DNA from: Aquimonas voraii
GTDB taxonomy: Bacteria; Pseudomonadota; Gammaproteobacteria; Xanthomonadales; Xanthomonadaceae
DNA length: 64,000 nt
Assembly: GCF_900101825.1 (NCBI RefSeq)
Contig: NZ_FNAG01000001.1
Coordinates: forward strand, 186,001 to 250,000
Direction of reading: 5' to 3'
The notes below the pieces were generated by a model that worked only from the letters and a program-made list of their open reading frames with translations, was not told the DNA's origin and ran no database searches. Positions within the stretch are counted from its first letter, which is position 1, and each line of letters opens with the position of its first letter. The translations under genes and the position numbers were made by a program. Shown here piece after piece: positions 35,088-44,061 of the stretch.

Positions 35088-36988
35088 CGTGGGGTGTCGC
35101 CTTTCGAGTTCGTGGAGCCCTGCAGCTCGGCGGCGGCGCGTCGCAGCGCCTCGATGTCCAGCGCTTCGGCCAGAGGTATCAGCGCGCTCCATCCGGGCGT
35201 GTGCGCCTGCGCCTGACACAGGCGGCGCAGCGGTTTCAAGGCGTCGAGCCGGCCTTCCGACAGACTGTCGATGCAGGCTTGCAGTGCGTCCCAGGGGCTG
35301 CCGCTCGCTTCGCCGGTCGCCAATCCGCGCGAGGGCAGGGCCGGCCCACGCAGCTCACCCAGAAGCCGGGTCGATGCATCGATGGGCGCTTCTATCGGGG
35401 GCGAAAGGGCCTCGCAGGCGTGCTGCAGTCGCAGAGCATTGGCCTCGGGGGCAGCGGAGCGCGCCTCAAGTTCCGCGTCCGCGCTTTGGGGGCGTGGATA
35501 GCCGGACATCGCCGCCACCTCTCTCAATGCGTGTGCCTCGATACGCACGATCCTGGCGGCGGCAACCACCCGTCCCTCCGCATCCCTGACCGGCGAAAGC
35601 GTCATGAGGACGGTCAGTCTGCGGCCGTCCTTGTGCAGCCGTTCGGTCTTCAAGTTCTCGATGGCGTTGCCGGCGCGCATCGACGCCAGGATCTTGTCCT
35701 CCTGCTCGGCCAGTTCCGGCGGCAGCAGACGCGCGGTGGACTGCCCCAGCATGTCGTTTGATTGCCAGCCGAACAGACGCTCCGCGCCGCGATTCCAGCT
35801 GGTGACGATGCCATCGAGGGACTCACCGATGATGGCGTCCTGCGAGCTTTCGATGATCGCCGCAAGTCGCGCCTGTGCGAAGCGGAGATCGCGCAGCCTG
35901 CGTTCGCCGCGCTGGAACAGCAGGACCCCGGCGCCGGCCAGGCTCAGCATCAACAGCGCGAGTTTCAGGCTTTCCGCCCGGCTGCGTTGACGGGCGGCAT
36001 CCATCAATGCTGTTGACGCGGCGATGCTGAGCTCCAGCAGGCCGGAGTCGCCGAGCTCGGGCGACAGCATCACCCGTTCCGTGGCGATCCAGTGCTCGCT
36101 TGCGTCCTGAAGGCGCTGCCAGCGCTGCACGCGCACTTCGTCGTCCGCCCGCGAGCTGCCCGCCAGCAGCGCGAACTCATCGCGCCAGCGGTGCGGGCGA
36201 CCGAGGTCGAAGCCGTAGGTCTTGCCCAGGTCGGGGTGCACCACGAAATCGCCCGCGCCGGTGCTCAGGAAGATCTCGAAGCCGGCCGGCAGGTTGCTCA
36301 GCGCGGAGTTCATCCAGAGCGCCGCATCGATATTGACGACGATTGCGCCGAAGGTGCGGTCATCGTCGCCGCGCACCGGGCTGACCAGACGGAGCATGGC
36401 GCGATGCGGGGTCTCGATGACGCCGTGTTCCCGGTTCAGCGAGGGGCCGTCCACCCACACGCTGCCTGCCGGAATCTGCAGCCCGCGCTGCAGGTAGCTT
36501 CGGTCGCCCTTGGCCTGCAGGTCTTCCGCGGCGACGACTCTGATGCGATCGCCGTCGCGCTCCACCCGGACGAGCTCGAGGCCCTGATGGTCGACGCCGA
36601 TCAGGCGCAGCTGCGAGACCAGCGGGTTCGAGGCCGCGTAGGCCGAGAAGATGTGCTGAAGCCGCTTGTGCCAAGCCTCGAGCGTCGAGCCGTCGAGCGG
36701 GTCCACGCCCTTGTGCTGCGATGCACGCACGATGCCCTGCACCGGCGGCATATCCATCAGCAGCAGGGTTTCGCTGCGCAGCTGCCGAAGCGTGCGCGTC
36801 AGTTCTTCGGCGCGGTTGCCCGCCACGCGCGTCAGCTCCGTGCGCAACTCCTGGTCGGCTTGCTGCTCTGCGCGTGAGCCCAGCACCCAGGCGCCCCCCA
36901 GGGCCAGGCACATCATCAGCAGCGCGAACGGCAGGGAAATGCTGAAGCGAGCGGGGCGGGAACCGGGCGGAGTAGGCGTTGAGGGCAT
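35084..36988 (-). CDS. Cache-PAS membrane sensor protein without kinase domain
   Basis: 634 residues from the ATG at 36988; earlier starts at 37015 and 37108 are possible but lack properly spaced ribosome-binding sites. TM helix at 18-37; double-Cache-like periplasmic domain at about 40-335 (LIGVDHQGLELVRVERDGDRIRVVAAEDLQAKGDRSYLQRGLQIPAGSVWVDGPSLN); second TM at 343-358; PAS domain at about 371-490 (IIESSQDAIIGESLDGIVTSWNRGAERLFG); then about 140 residues with no recognised output domain, ending in a helical stretch that could resemble an HPt or dimerisation module. The 4-nt overlap with the CHASE kinase suggests a joint sensor complex. Confidence 0.82.
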   Translation of the reverse strand: MPSTPTPPGSRPARFSISLPFALLMMCLALGGAWVLGSRAEQQADQELRTELTRVAGNRAEELTRTLRQLRSETLLLMDMPPVQGIVRASQHKGVDPLDGSTLEAWHKRLQHIFSAYAASNPLVSQLRLIGVDHQGLELVRVERDGDRIRVVAAEDLQAKGDRSYLQRGLQIPAGSVWVDGPSLNREHGVIETPHRAMLRLVSPVRGDDDRTFGAIVVNIDAALWMNSALSNLPAGFEIFLSTGAGDFVVHPDLGKTYGFDLGRPHRWRDEFALLAGSSRADDEVRVQRWQRLQDASEHWIATERVMLSPELGDSGLLELSIAASTALMDAARQRSRAESLKLALLMLSLAGAGVLLFQRGERRLRDLRFAQARLAAIIESSQDAIIGESLDGIVTSWNRGAERLFGWQSNDMLGQSTARLLPPELAEQEDKILASMRAGNAIENLKTERLHKDGRRLTVLMTLSPVRDAEGRVVAAARIVRIEAHALREVAAMSGYPRPQSADAELEARSAAPEANALRLQHACEALSPPIEAPIDASTRLLGELRGPALPSRGLATGEASGSPWDALQACIDSLSEGRLDALKPLRRLCQAQAHTPGWSALIPLAEALDIEALRRAAAELQGSTNSKGDTPR

Positions 36989-37442
36989 CGTGGCGGACGT
37001 TCCGGCGGCGCGCATCCCTCCGCCCGGCGGGCGGCTTCCGGCCTGAGGTGCAATCGGCGTGCCGTCACGCCTTGACGACGGCCGCAGGCGCGCGGCGCCC
37101 TCGTCCAAGGGGCGATCGAACAGAACGCCCTGCAGGACAGCGCAGCCGATGTGCCGAGGTCGCTTCGCAAGCAGCCTGACGTGTCGCTCCGCAGGTGCGC
37201 AATTCGCTCAAGCCAGAGTGCGAGGCGCACCGTTGCGCCCATGTTGAACTCAAGTTGGAGTCCTCCAGCCAGCCCCCCGTGCATTGGACCCCACGGCAGC
37301 GGCCGTCGAGGGTCGTCCGCACCACGCGGAGGGCGTCTGTCTGCGGCACGAGCGAGGGGCCGGCCTATACCTCCTCGATCAACCGTCGCGGGCAGGCGCG
37401 ATCAAGTCAGCGCCATGAGTCCGCAAGCCCGCAAGGCCGGGT
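36989..37442. other. Intergenic region between the Cache sensor gene and mfd
   Basis: 454 nt upstream of the Cache-PAS gene and downstream of mfd, both on the minus strand. Several frames are open but none has recognisable protein features or a ribosome-binding site. It must contain the promoter of the sensor operon, which I cannot place. Confidence 0.4.
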
Positions 37443-40400
37443 TCATGCGGCTCTCCCTCCCAGCGCCGCCAGCAGATCGCGCGCGGCGCGCAGTCGCGAG
37501 GGCGCATCCGGCAGCTCCAGCTTGAGCTTGAGCTTGTCCGGCCCTTCCATCGCGAAAACGCGCGGCTGGCCCTGGATGAGCTTGATCATGTTCATCGGGT
37601 CGAGCTTGGGCTGCTTCTCGAACTGCACGCGGCCGCCGCGTTCGCCCATCTCCACTTTCTTGATGCCCAGCGCGGTGGCGTCGAGCTTCAGTTCTGTCAC
37701 CGCGAACAGGTGCTTGGCCGGATCGGGCAGCAGGCCGAAGCGGTCGACCATCTCGACCTGCAGCTCGTGCAGGGCGTCGCGGTGTGGGGCGCTGGCGATG
37801 CGCTTGTACAGGGTGAGCCGCGTGTGCACGTCGGGCAGGTAGTCGTCGGGGATCAGCGCCGGGATGTGCAGGCTGACCTCGGCACCGTGATCGGTGTGGC
37901 CGTCCAAGTCGGGGATCTTGCCCTGCTTGATGCTGCGCACCGCGCGCTCCAGCAGCTCGGTGTAGAGGCTGAAGCCGACTTCGGCGATCTGGCCGCTCTG
38001 GCCTTCGCCCAGCAGCTCGCCGGCGCCGCGGATTTCCAGATCGTGGGTCGCAAGCGTGAAGCCTGCGCCCAGTTCCTCCAGCGAGGCCAAGGCTTCAAGG
38101 CGCTTCTCGGCATCCTTGGTGATCGCCTTGCGGTCGGGGATGACCAGATAGGCGTAGGCGCGATGGTGGCTGCGGCCGACGCGGCCGCGCAGCTGGTGCA
38201 GCTGGGCCAGGCCGAAGCGGTCGGCGCGGTTGATGATGATGGTGTTGGCGCTGGGGATGTCGATGCCGCTCTCGACGATCGTCGTGCACAGCAGCACGTT
38301 GAAGCGCTGGCGGTGGAAGTCGAGCATCACCTGCTCCAGCTCGCGCTCGGGCATCTGCCCGTGGGCGATGCGGATGCGCGCCTCGGGCACCAGCTCCAGC
38401 AGCTCGCGCTGCATGCGCTCGATGTTGTCGACCTCGTTGTGCAGGAAATAGACCTGGCCGCCGCGCGCGAACTCGCGCTGGAAGGCCTCACGCAGCTGGG
38501 CGGCGTCCCACTGCGCGATGAAGGTCTGTACCGCCAGACGATGCGCCGGCGGGGTGGCGATGATGCTGAGATCGCGCAGTCCGCTCATGGCCATGTTCAG
38601 CGTGCGTGGAATCGGTGTGGCGGTCAGCGTCAGCAGATGCACCTCGGCGCGCATGGCCTTGAGCGCTTCCTTCTGGCGCACGCCGAAGCGCTGCTCTTCG
38701 TCGACGATGACGCAGCCGAGGTCCTTGAACTTGACGTCGGCCTGCAGCAGGCGATGGGTGCCGACGATGACGTCGATCTTGCCTTCGGCCAGCTTCTCCA
38801 GCTCGGCCTTGATCTCCTTCGCGGTCTTGAAGCGCGACAGCACCTCGACGCGGATCGGCCAGTCGGCGAAGCGGTCGCGGAAGTTGCGGTAGTGCTGTTC
38901 GGCCAGCAGGGTGGTCGGCACCAGCACCGCCACCTGGCGGCCGCTCATCGCGGTGGCAAACGCCGCGCGCACGGCGACCTCGGTCTTGCCGAAGCCGACA
39001 TCGCCGCAGACCACGCGATCCATCGGCAGGCTGGACTGCAGGTCGGTCAGCACGGCCTCGATGGCCTGCAGCTGGTCGGGGGTTTCCTCGAAGGGGAAGC
39101 CGGCGGCGAACTGCTCATACTGCGGGCGATCGATGTCGATCGCGAGACCCTGTCGCGCCTGCCGCTTTGCCTGGATCTCCAGCAGCTCGGCGGCGACATC
39201 GCGGACCTTCTCGGCGGCCTTGCGCCGGGCCTTCTCCCAGGCCTCGCCGCCCAGCGAATGCAGTGGCGCCATCTCCGGCGAAGCGCCGGCGTAGCGGCTG
39301 ACCAGATGCAGCTGCGCCACCGGCACGTAGAGCTTGTCGCCCTTGGCGTACTCGATGGCGAGGAACTCGGTCTTGCTGCCGCCGACGTCCAGCACTTCCA
39401 GCCCGCGGTAGCGGCCGACGCCGTGATCCTCGTGAACAATCGGCGCGCCGATTTCGAGCTCGCCCAGATCGCGGATGATCGCCTCGGGTTCGCGTCCCGC
39501 GCGCTTGCGCCGGCGCGGCTGGGCGGCGCGTTCGGGGTAGAGCTGGCGCTCGGTCAACACGCACAGCGCGGGCTCGACGATGCTGAAGCCGTCTTCGAGC
39601 GCCGCCACGGTGATGGCGTAGCGCGGGCCGTCGGCGGCGGCAAAGGCCGACCAGTCGGCCACCGTGGCCGGCTTGAGATCCAGCGCGCCGAGCTGCTCGA
39701 TCAATGCCTCGCGCCGGCCGGCGGAGTCGGCGGCGATCAGCACCCGGCCTGGGTAGCTCGACAGCAGGCTGCGCAGCGCGCTACCGCTGGGCTCGTTCTG
39801 GCGGGTGATCGGCGTGGCCGGCGCGGGCGCATCGCCCAACTCCAGGGCTTCGTTGAAGCGCGGATGCGCGCTGCCGCAGACCTCGATGCGGCGCACGCCG
39901 TTGAGCTTCTGGCGCAGGGCCTCCGGCGCCAGGAAAAGTTCCTCCGGCGGCAGCAGCGGGCGTTCGATGTCGTGACGGCGCTGCTCAAAGCGCTCGCTGG
40001 CTTGTTTCCAGAATGCGTCTGCCGCATCCAAAGCGCCTTCGCCCAAGAGGCACAGCGCATCGGCGCCCAAGTAGTCGAACAGGCTCGCGGTGTCGTCGAA
40101 GAACAGCGGCAGGTAGTACTCGATGCCGGCGGCGGCACCGCCCTCCTTCATGTCCTGGTAGAGCGGGCAGCGCCGCGGGTCGATCGGGAAGCGCTCGCGC
40201 AGCGTGGCGCGGAAGCGCTTCGAGGCGGCTTCGTCCAGCGGAAACTCGCGTGCCGGCAAGAGGCGCACTTCCGTGACCTTGTGCAGGCTGCGCTGGCTCT
40301 CGGGGTCGAAGGTGCGGATCGAGTCGATCTCGTCGTCGAGCAGCTCGATGCGATACGGCTCGGGGCTGCCCATGGGGAAGATGTCGAGCAAGGCACCGCG

Positions 40401-40916
40401 CACCGCGAAGTCACCCGGGTCCAGCACCTGCGGCACGTTGCGGTAGCCGGCGGATTGAAGTCTGAGCTTCTCGGCATCGAGGTCGAGGCGCTGGCCGTTC
40501 TTCACCACCAGCGAGCTGCCGCTGATGAAGCTGACCGGCGCCAGCCGCTGCATCAGCGTACCGATCGGCACCACCAGCACTCCGCGCTGCACGCCGGGCA
40601 GGCGGTAGAGCGTGGCGATGCGCTGGCTGACGATCTCGGCGTGCGGGCTGAAGGGGTCGTAGGGCAGGGTTTCCCAGTCGGGGAAATGCAGCACCGGCAG
40701 CCCGCGCGCGAACACGGCGAGCTCGGCTTCCAGCGATTGCGCATGGAAGCTGTCGCGGGTGATCGCGATCAGCAGGCCGCTGTGGCGGCTGGCGGCTTCG
40801 GCGACGGCCAGCGCAAGCGCACTCGGGCTGGCAGGTGCGCGCCAGTAGGCACGCTGCTGGCCGGCAGCCGGCAGGGGCGGGGAGAGCAGGGCGGGAGCGG
40901 TTGTCGGGGCGTTCAA
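37443..40916 (-). CDS. mfd: Transcription-repair coupling factor Mfd
   Basis: 1157 residues if started at the TTG at 40916, against 1148 in E. coli. The frame stays open to an ATG at 41063, but that would overlap the divergent sigma gene and add 49 unconserved residues, and no ATG or GTG lies between. Domains: UvrB-like module (LPVLHFPDWETLPYDPFSPHAEIVSQRIATLYRLP), RNA-polymerase-interacting domain (IVHEDHGVGRYRGLEVLDVGGSKTEFLAIEYAKGDKLYVPV), RecG-like translocase with Walker A (VVCGDVGFGKTEVAVRAAF), DEEQ box (VIVDEEQRFG), and motifs TATPIPRTL and RGRVGRS, then the C-terminal D7 domain. Removes stalled RNA polymerase at lesions and recruits UvrA. Confidence 0.94.
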   Translation of the reverse strand: MNAPTTAPALLSPPLPAAGQQRAYWRAPASPSALALAVAEAASRHSGLLIAITRDSFHAQSLEAELAVFARGLPVLHFPDWETLPYDPFSPHAEIVSQRIATLYRLPGVQRGVLVVPIGTLMQRLAPVSFISGSSLVVKNGQRLDLDAEKLRLQSAGYRNVPQVLDPGDFAVRGALLDIFPMGSPEPYRIELLDDEIDSIRTFDPESQRSLHKVTEVRLLPAREFPLDEAASKRFRATLRERFPIDPRRCPLYQDMKEGGAAAGIEYYLPLFFDDTASLFDYLGADALCLLGEGALDAADAFWKQASERFEQRRHDIERPLLPPEELFLAPEALRQKLNGVRRIEVCGSAHPRFNEALELGDAPAPATPITRQNEPSGSALRSLLSSYPGRVLIAADSAGRREALIEQLGALDLKPATVADWSAFAAADGPRYAITVAALEDGFSIVEPALCVLTERQLYPERAAQPRRRKRAGREPEAIIRDLGELEIGAPIVHEDHGVGRYRGLEVLDVGGSKTEFLAIEYAKGDKLYVPVAQLHLVSRYAGASPEMAPLHSLGGEAWEKARRKAAEKVRDVAAELLEIQAKRQARQGLAIDIDRPQYEQFAAGFPFEETPDQLQAIEAVLTDLQSSLPMDRVVCGDVGFGKTEVAVRAAFATAMSGRQVAVLVPTTLLAEQHYRNFRDRFADWPIRVEVLSRFKTAKEIKAELEKLAEGKIDVIVGTHRLLQADVKFKDLGCVIVDEEQRFGVRQKEALKAMRAEVHLLTLTATPIPRTLNMAMSGLRDLSIIATPPAHRLAVQTFIAQWDAAQLREAFQREFARGGQVYFLHNEVDNIERMQRELLELVPEARIRIAHGQMPERELEQVMLDFHRQRFNVLLCTTIVESGIDIPSANTIIINRADRFGLAQLHQLRGRVGRSHHRAYAYLVIPDRKAITKDAEKRLEALASLEELGAGFTLATHDLEIRGAGELLGEGQSGQIAEVGFSLYTELLERAVRSIKQGKIPDLDGHTDHGAEVSLHIPALIPDDYLPDVHTRLTLYKRIASAPHRDALHELQVEMVDRFGLLPDPAKHLFAVTELKLDATALGIKKVEMGERGGRVQFEKQPKLDPMNMIKLIQGQPRVFAMEGPDKLKLKLELPDAPSRLRAARDLLAALGGRAA

Positions 40917-41055
40917 TGCGGTATCCGGGCGGGGGCAGGGCCATGGCAGGCCGCTGCGCGCGGGAAAACCCGTGATTCTAGACCCGCCTGCCCGGGGCGA
41001 AGTGTGCAGGCCGGTCGCGCTAGACTTCGCCGGCCGTCCTTCTGCAGACCACGCC

Positions 41056-41619
41056 ATGGGCAACGATACCGACCGCCAGCAGCTGACCCGGCTCCTGCGT
41101 GCGTGGAGCGCCGGCGAGCCGCCGGCGGCCGAGGCCGTGCTGGAAATTGTCTATGACCGCGTGCGCCAGCTCGCCGCCAACAAACTGCGTGCGAATCCGG
41201 CAAACGGCATCGAGCCCACCGAACTCGCGAATGAGCTGGTCATCAACCTGCTGGAAGCGCACGTCGACTGGGTCGACCGCGTGCACTTCTTCCGCACGGT
41301 CGCCGTGGCCATGCGCAACCTGCTCTGCGATATGGGTCGCAAGCAGCTGGCGGCCAAGCATGGCGGTGGTCAGCTGCGGGTGACTTTCCGTGCCGCCGAG
41401 AGCGAGCCTGCCCCTGACTTCGGCGTGGCGGAGTCGCTGCACGAGGCCCTGCTGGAGCTGCGCGCGAATGATCCGCGCAAGGCCGATGTGGTCGAGTTGA
41501 GCTACCTCGTCGGGCTCGAGCACGAGGAGGTCGCCAAGGTGCTGGGCGTGTCGCTGGCCACGGTCAACCGTGACCTGCGTTTCGCTCGCGCCTTCCTGCG
41601 TGATCGCATGCAGTCCTGA
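41056..41619 (+). CDS. ECF-type RNA polymerase sigma factor (Sig-70_X6-like)
   Basis: 187 residues. It matches the ECF sigma subgroup with DRVRQLAANKLRANPANGIEPTELANELVINLLEA and the sigma-2 core HFFRTVAVAMRNLLCDMGRKQLAAKHGG, then a sigma-4 helix-turn-helix: KADVVELSYLVGLEHEEVAKVLGVSLATVNRDLRFARAFLRDRM. In many genomes this subgroup sits with Ser/Thr kinase or TPR genes; none is adjacent here and no anti-sigma gene follows. Start ATG at 41056 fits the family; the frame extends upstream to 40972 without homology. It is divergent from mfd across a 139-nt gap. Confidence 0.87.
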   Translation: MGNDTDRQQLTRLLRAWSAGEPPAAEAVLEIVYDRVRQLAANKLRANPANGIEPTELANELVINLLEAHVDWVDRVHFFRTVAVAMRNLLCDMGRKQLAAKHGGGQLRVTFRAAESEPAPDFGVAESLHEALLELRANDPRKADVVELSYLVGLEHEEVAKVLGVSLATVNRDLRFARAFLRDRMQS

Positions 41620-41684
41620 GCCCTCGACCGTAGCCTGCCGAGCCGCGGGCAGCAGCGTTTGGCAACCCTCTTGACCCGGCGGTT

Positions 41685-42404
41685 TCAGCCCTCGGGCGGC
41701 AGTGCTTCCCAATCGCCATGGCGCAGCTGCTCAAGGCCGGCAAAGCGCCGCTTGTAGTCCATCTTGGGGTGGCCCTGCAGCCAGAAACCGAGGTAGACAT
41801 GAGGCAGGCCGAGTTCGCGTGCCCACTCGATCTGCTGGAGGATGGCCCAGGTACCCAGGCTGCGCGCCGGCTCGTCGGGTTCGAAAAAGGTATAGACGGC
41901 CGACAGTCCGTTCGGCAGCAGATCGCTGACCGCGATGCCCAGCAGCCGCCCGTCCTTGCCCTCGAAGCGCAGGAAGCGCGTCGGGCTCCATGGGGCCGAG
42001 AGAAAGCCGTCGAAGTCCTCGGGGCGCGGCTCGTCCATGCCGCCCTTGGGGTGGCGGCTGCGCAGGTAGCGCTGGTACAGCGCGAATACCGCGTCGCTGC
42101 GCTCCGGCGGCGAATCGACCAAGCGGAGATCGACATTGCGCTGCAGGCAGCGCCGCTGGCTGCGGTTGGGCAGGAAGGCCGCCACATCGATGCGCACCGG
42201 CACGCAGGCCATGCAGCTCGCGCACTGCGGCCGATACACATGCCCCCCCGAACGGCGAAAGCCCTGCGCCAGCGCCGCCGGGTAGACCGTGGGCAGGGCG
42301 CGGCTGTCGGGGTCGAGCACGATGTCGCGTGCGCGCCGCTCGGGCCAGTAGCCGCAGGCGTGTTCGGCGGTCTGGTAAATGCGGATCGAGCCGGCGGCGG
42401 TCAT
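41685..42404 (-). CDS. bpt: Aspartate/glutamate leucyltransferase (bacterial N-end rule)
   Basis: 239 residues. Bpt transfers leucine from Leu-tRNA to proteins with N-terminal Asp or Glu, marking them for ClpAP. The ATE-type signatures are clear: CGYWPERRARDIVLDP, FRRSGGHVYRPQCASCMACVPVRIDV (the cysteine cluster of the N-terminal domain), and the C-terminal acetyltransferase-like domain with YTFFEPDEPARSLGTWAILQQIEWARELGLPHVYLGFWLQGHPKMDYKRRF. Length is standard. Gene lies 27 nt downstream of the sigma-membrane fusion gene and is probably co-transcribed with it. The adjacent clpS/clpA are not in the window. Confidence 0.93.
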   Translation of the reverse strand: MTAAGSIRIYQTAEHACGYWPERRARDIVLDPDSRALPTVYPAALAQGFRRSGGHVYRPQCASCMACVPVRIDVAAFLPNRSQRRCLQRNVDLRLVDSPPERSDAVFALYQRYLRSRHPKGGMDEPRPEDFDGFLSAPWSPTRFLRFEGKDGRLLGIAVSDLLPNGLSAVYTFFEPDEPARSLGTWAILQQIEWARELGLPHVYLGFWLQGHPKMDYKRRFAGLEQLRHGDWEALPPEG

Positions 42405-42431
42405 GCGGCGAGGTGTTCCGTGGAGTGGGGC

Positions 42432-43643
42432 TCAGCCGGTTGGAGTGGCGGTCAGCAGGCCGATGCCGAGCGCCACGAGGCCAAGCAGCATGCCCGCCAG
42501 CATGCTCCAGATCGCATAGCGGCGCTCCTCCATGCGTTCCAGTTCGGCGCGGCCGGGGTCGCGGCGACGCTCGATTTCGTGGCGACGCTCCAGCAGCCGC
42601 GGCAGCCAAAGCAGATTCATGGCGCCCACGGCGGCCATCATCACGATGAACACGATGCCAGGCGCCACCGGATCGCCCTCGAGGCCGGCAAAGAACATGC
42701 CGGCGGCGAACAGCACGACCACGGCGATGGCGACCGCGGAGTAGCGCGTGAGCGAGCGCTTCTCCTCCTCGTCGATGGCGGTAATCCAGTAGCGGCGCAC
42801 GCCGAAGACCACGCCGGCGATGCCGGCGACCAGGGCGAACAGCGCGCTGCCGGCAGCGCCGATCAGCAGCTTGCCCGCGCCCTTGCCGGCGCTGGCGCCG
42901 CCGAAGAGAAGTTTTGACAGGCCCTTGCTGCCGCCACCGGCCGCCAGACCTGCTTTCTTGCTGGCGAACAGGCCGCCGGCTGCCGTCGCCGCCATCGCGG
43001 CGCCGGGCGCCATCGACAGTCCGCCCACCACGAGTGCGGTGAAGGCAACGCCTGGCGCAGTGCTGCAGGCGAACTCGCCGATCCGCTTCAGCATGTCGGC
43101 GCGCAGTGAGTCGCGGGCGCGCTGCAGGCGTTTGCGCACCGCGGCGTCCTGCATGCCCAGCAGTTGCGCGACCTGCTTCGAACTCTGGCCCTCGCGGTAG
43201 TAGATCAGCAGGATCTCGCGGGTGTCCTCGGGCAGCTCGTCGATCAGCTCGGCGACGATCCGCTCCTCGTGCTGGCGCGACAGCAGTTCAGGCGCGTCGG
43301 GCGTGGGGTCGGCCACCACCGCCAGGATGTCGTCCATGTCGCCGTTGTAGCGCTTCTCGCTGGCGCGCCGACGCAGGTGGTCGCGGGCGAGGTTGCGGGT
43401 GATCTGGCGTAGCCAAGGCAGGAAGCTGCCTGAGCTGCGCAGCTGTGGCAGGTTGTTCCAGGCGTTGATGAAGGCGTCCTGGGCGATGTCCTGGCTGGTG
43501 GGCACATCGCGGACGATGGCCAGCGCGATTGCCGAGATCGAATTCTGGCAGGCGGCGACAATGCGCCCGAAAGCGGCGCGGTCGCCATTCTGCGCGCGCG
43601 GCAGGTGTTCTGAGATGACCAGGTCCAGGGTTTCGGTGTTCAT
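42432..43643 (-). CDS. Sigma-70 family sigma factor fused to a C-terminal membrane domain
   Basis: 403 residues from the ATG at 43643. Residues 1-95 are sigma region 2 (TSQDIAQDAFINAWNNLPQLRSSGSFLPWLRQITRNLARDHLRRR); residues 130-182 are region 4 (LPEDTREILLIYYREGQSSKQVAQLLGMQDAAVRKRLQRARDSL), giving a complete ECF sigma. From about 195 the chain continues with four or five hydrophobic helices (about 196-222, 258-282, 300-320, 328-347, 378-398), ending ERRYAIWSMLAGMLLGLVALGIGLLTATPTG. The frame is open upstream to 44477, but that section has no matching sequence. Membrane tethering of a sigma factor implies release or sequestration as control. It precedes bpt by 27 nt. Confidence 0.85.
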   Translation of the reverse strand: MNTETLDLVISEHLPRAQNGDRAAFGRIVAACQNSISAIALAIVRDVPTSQDIAQDAFINAWNNLPQLRSSGSFLPWLRQITRNLARDHLRRRASEKRYNGDMDDILAVVADPTPDAPELLSRQHEERIVAELIDELPEDTREILLIYYREGQSSKQVAQLLGMQDAAVRKRLQRARDSLRADMLKRIGEFACSTAPGVAFTALVVGGLSMAPGAAMAATAAGGLFASKKAGLAAGGGSKGLSKLLFGGASAGKGAGKLLIGAAGSALFALVAGIAGVVFGVRRYWITAIDEEEKRSLTRYSAVAIAVVVLFAAGMFFAGLEGDPVAPGIVFIVMMAAVGAMNLLWLPRLLERRHEIERRRDPGRAELERMEERRYAIWSMLAGMLLGLVALGIGLLTATPTG

Positions 43644-44061
43644 GCGCAGCCAGCGAGGAGGAAGACGGCAGCCCGGGACGTGGCCGCCGGCGCCGTGTGA
43701 CAGGCCGCCATGCTCGGCGGCCGGAGCTCCGCTGGCAAGCGTGCCGTCCGGGCGTCGCTGCTGGGCTGCCGAATCTCGCCGGCGCGACTGTCGCAAGTCA
43801 CGCAGGGCCACCGCACCCGGCCGACATGCGGCGGAACTCGAATGACGCCTGAACGCGCTCTTTCGCGTTTGGAACAGTGCGACCACATTGAGGTAATTCC
43901 TCAGGCATGCATCGGAACGTGCCATCCGGAAGTGGATGGAACGAATCGTGCATAAGGGCAGCCCAAGGCGAAAGCCGGGCCAAATCCTTGACGTTGCCGC
44001 AGGGCTCGCGAGCGAACGGCTTCCGGAACCGCCTTCGTACCTAAAACCATCGGTGAACATA
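43644..44061. promoter_or_regulatory. Divergent promoter region between the sigma fusion and MarR-like genes, with inverted repeat
   Basis: 418 nt between divergent genes without a supportable coding frame. It contains a short inverted repeat TGAGG-TAATT-CCTCA (43889-43903) in a locally A/T-richer stretch, positioned about 160 nt upstream of the MarR start and 246 nt upstream of the sigma start. It resembles a dimeric regulator site, which the adjacent MarR-like protein might bind. This is inference only. Confidence 0.4.

Noticed and set aside
36916-37284. 122-residue minus-strand frame upstream of the Cache sensor gene
   Set aside because: Overlaps the sensor start, contains no conserved pattern, and lacks a ribosome-binding site.
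37710-41156. 1148-residue plus-strand frame opposite mfd
   Set aside because: Antisense shadow of Mfd; the sequence is a low-complexity Gln/Arg/Asp mixture and lacks homology signals.
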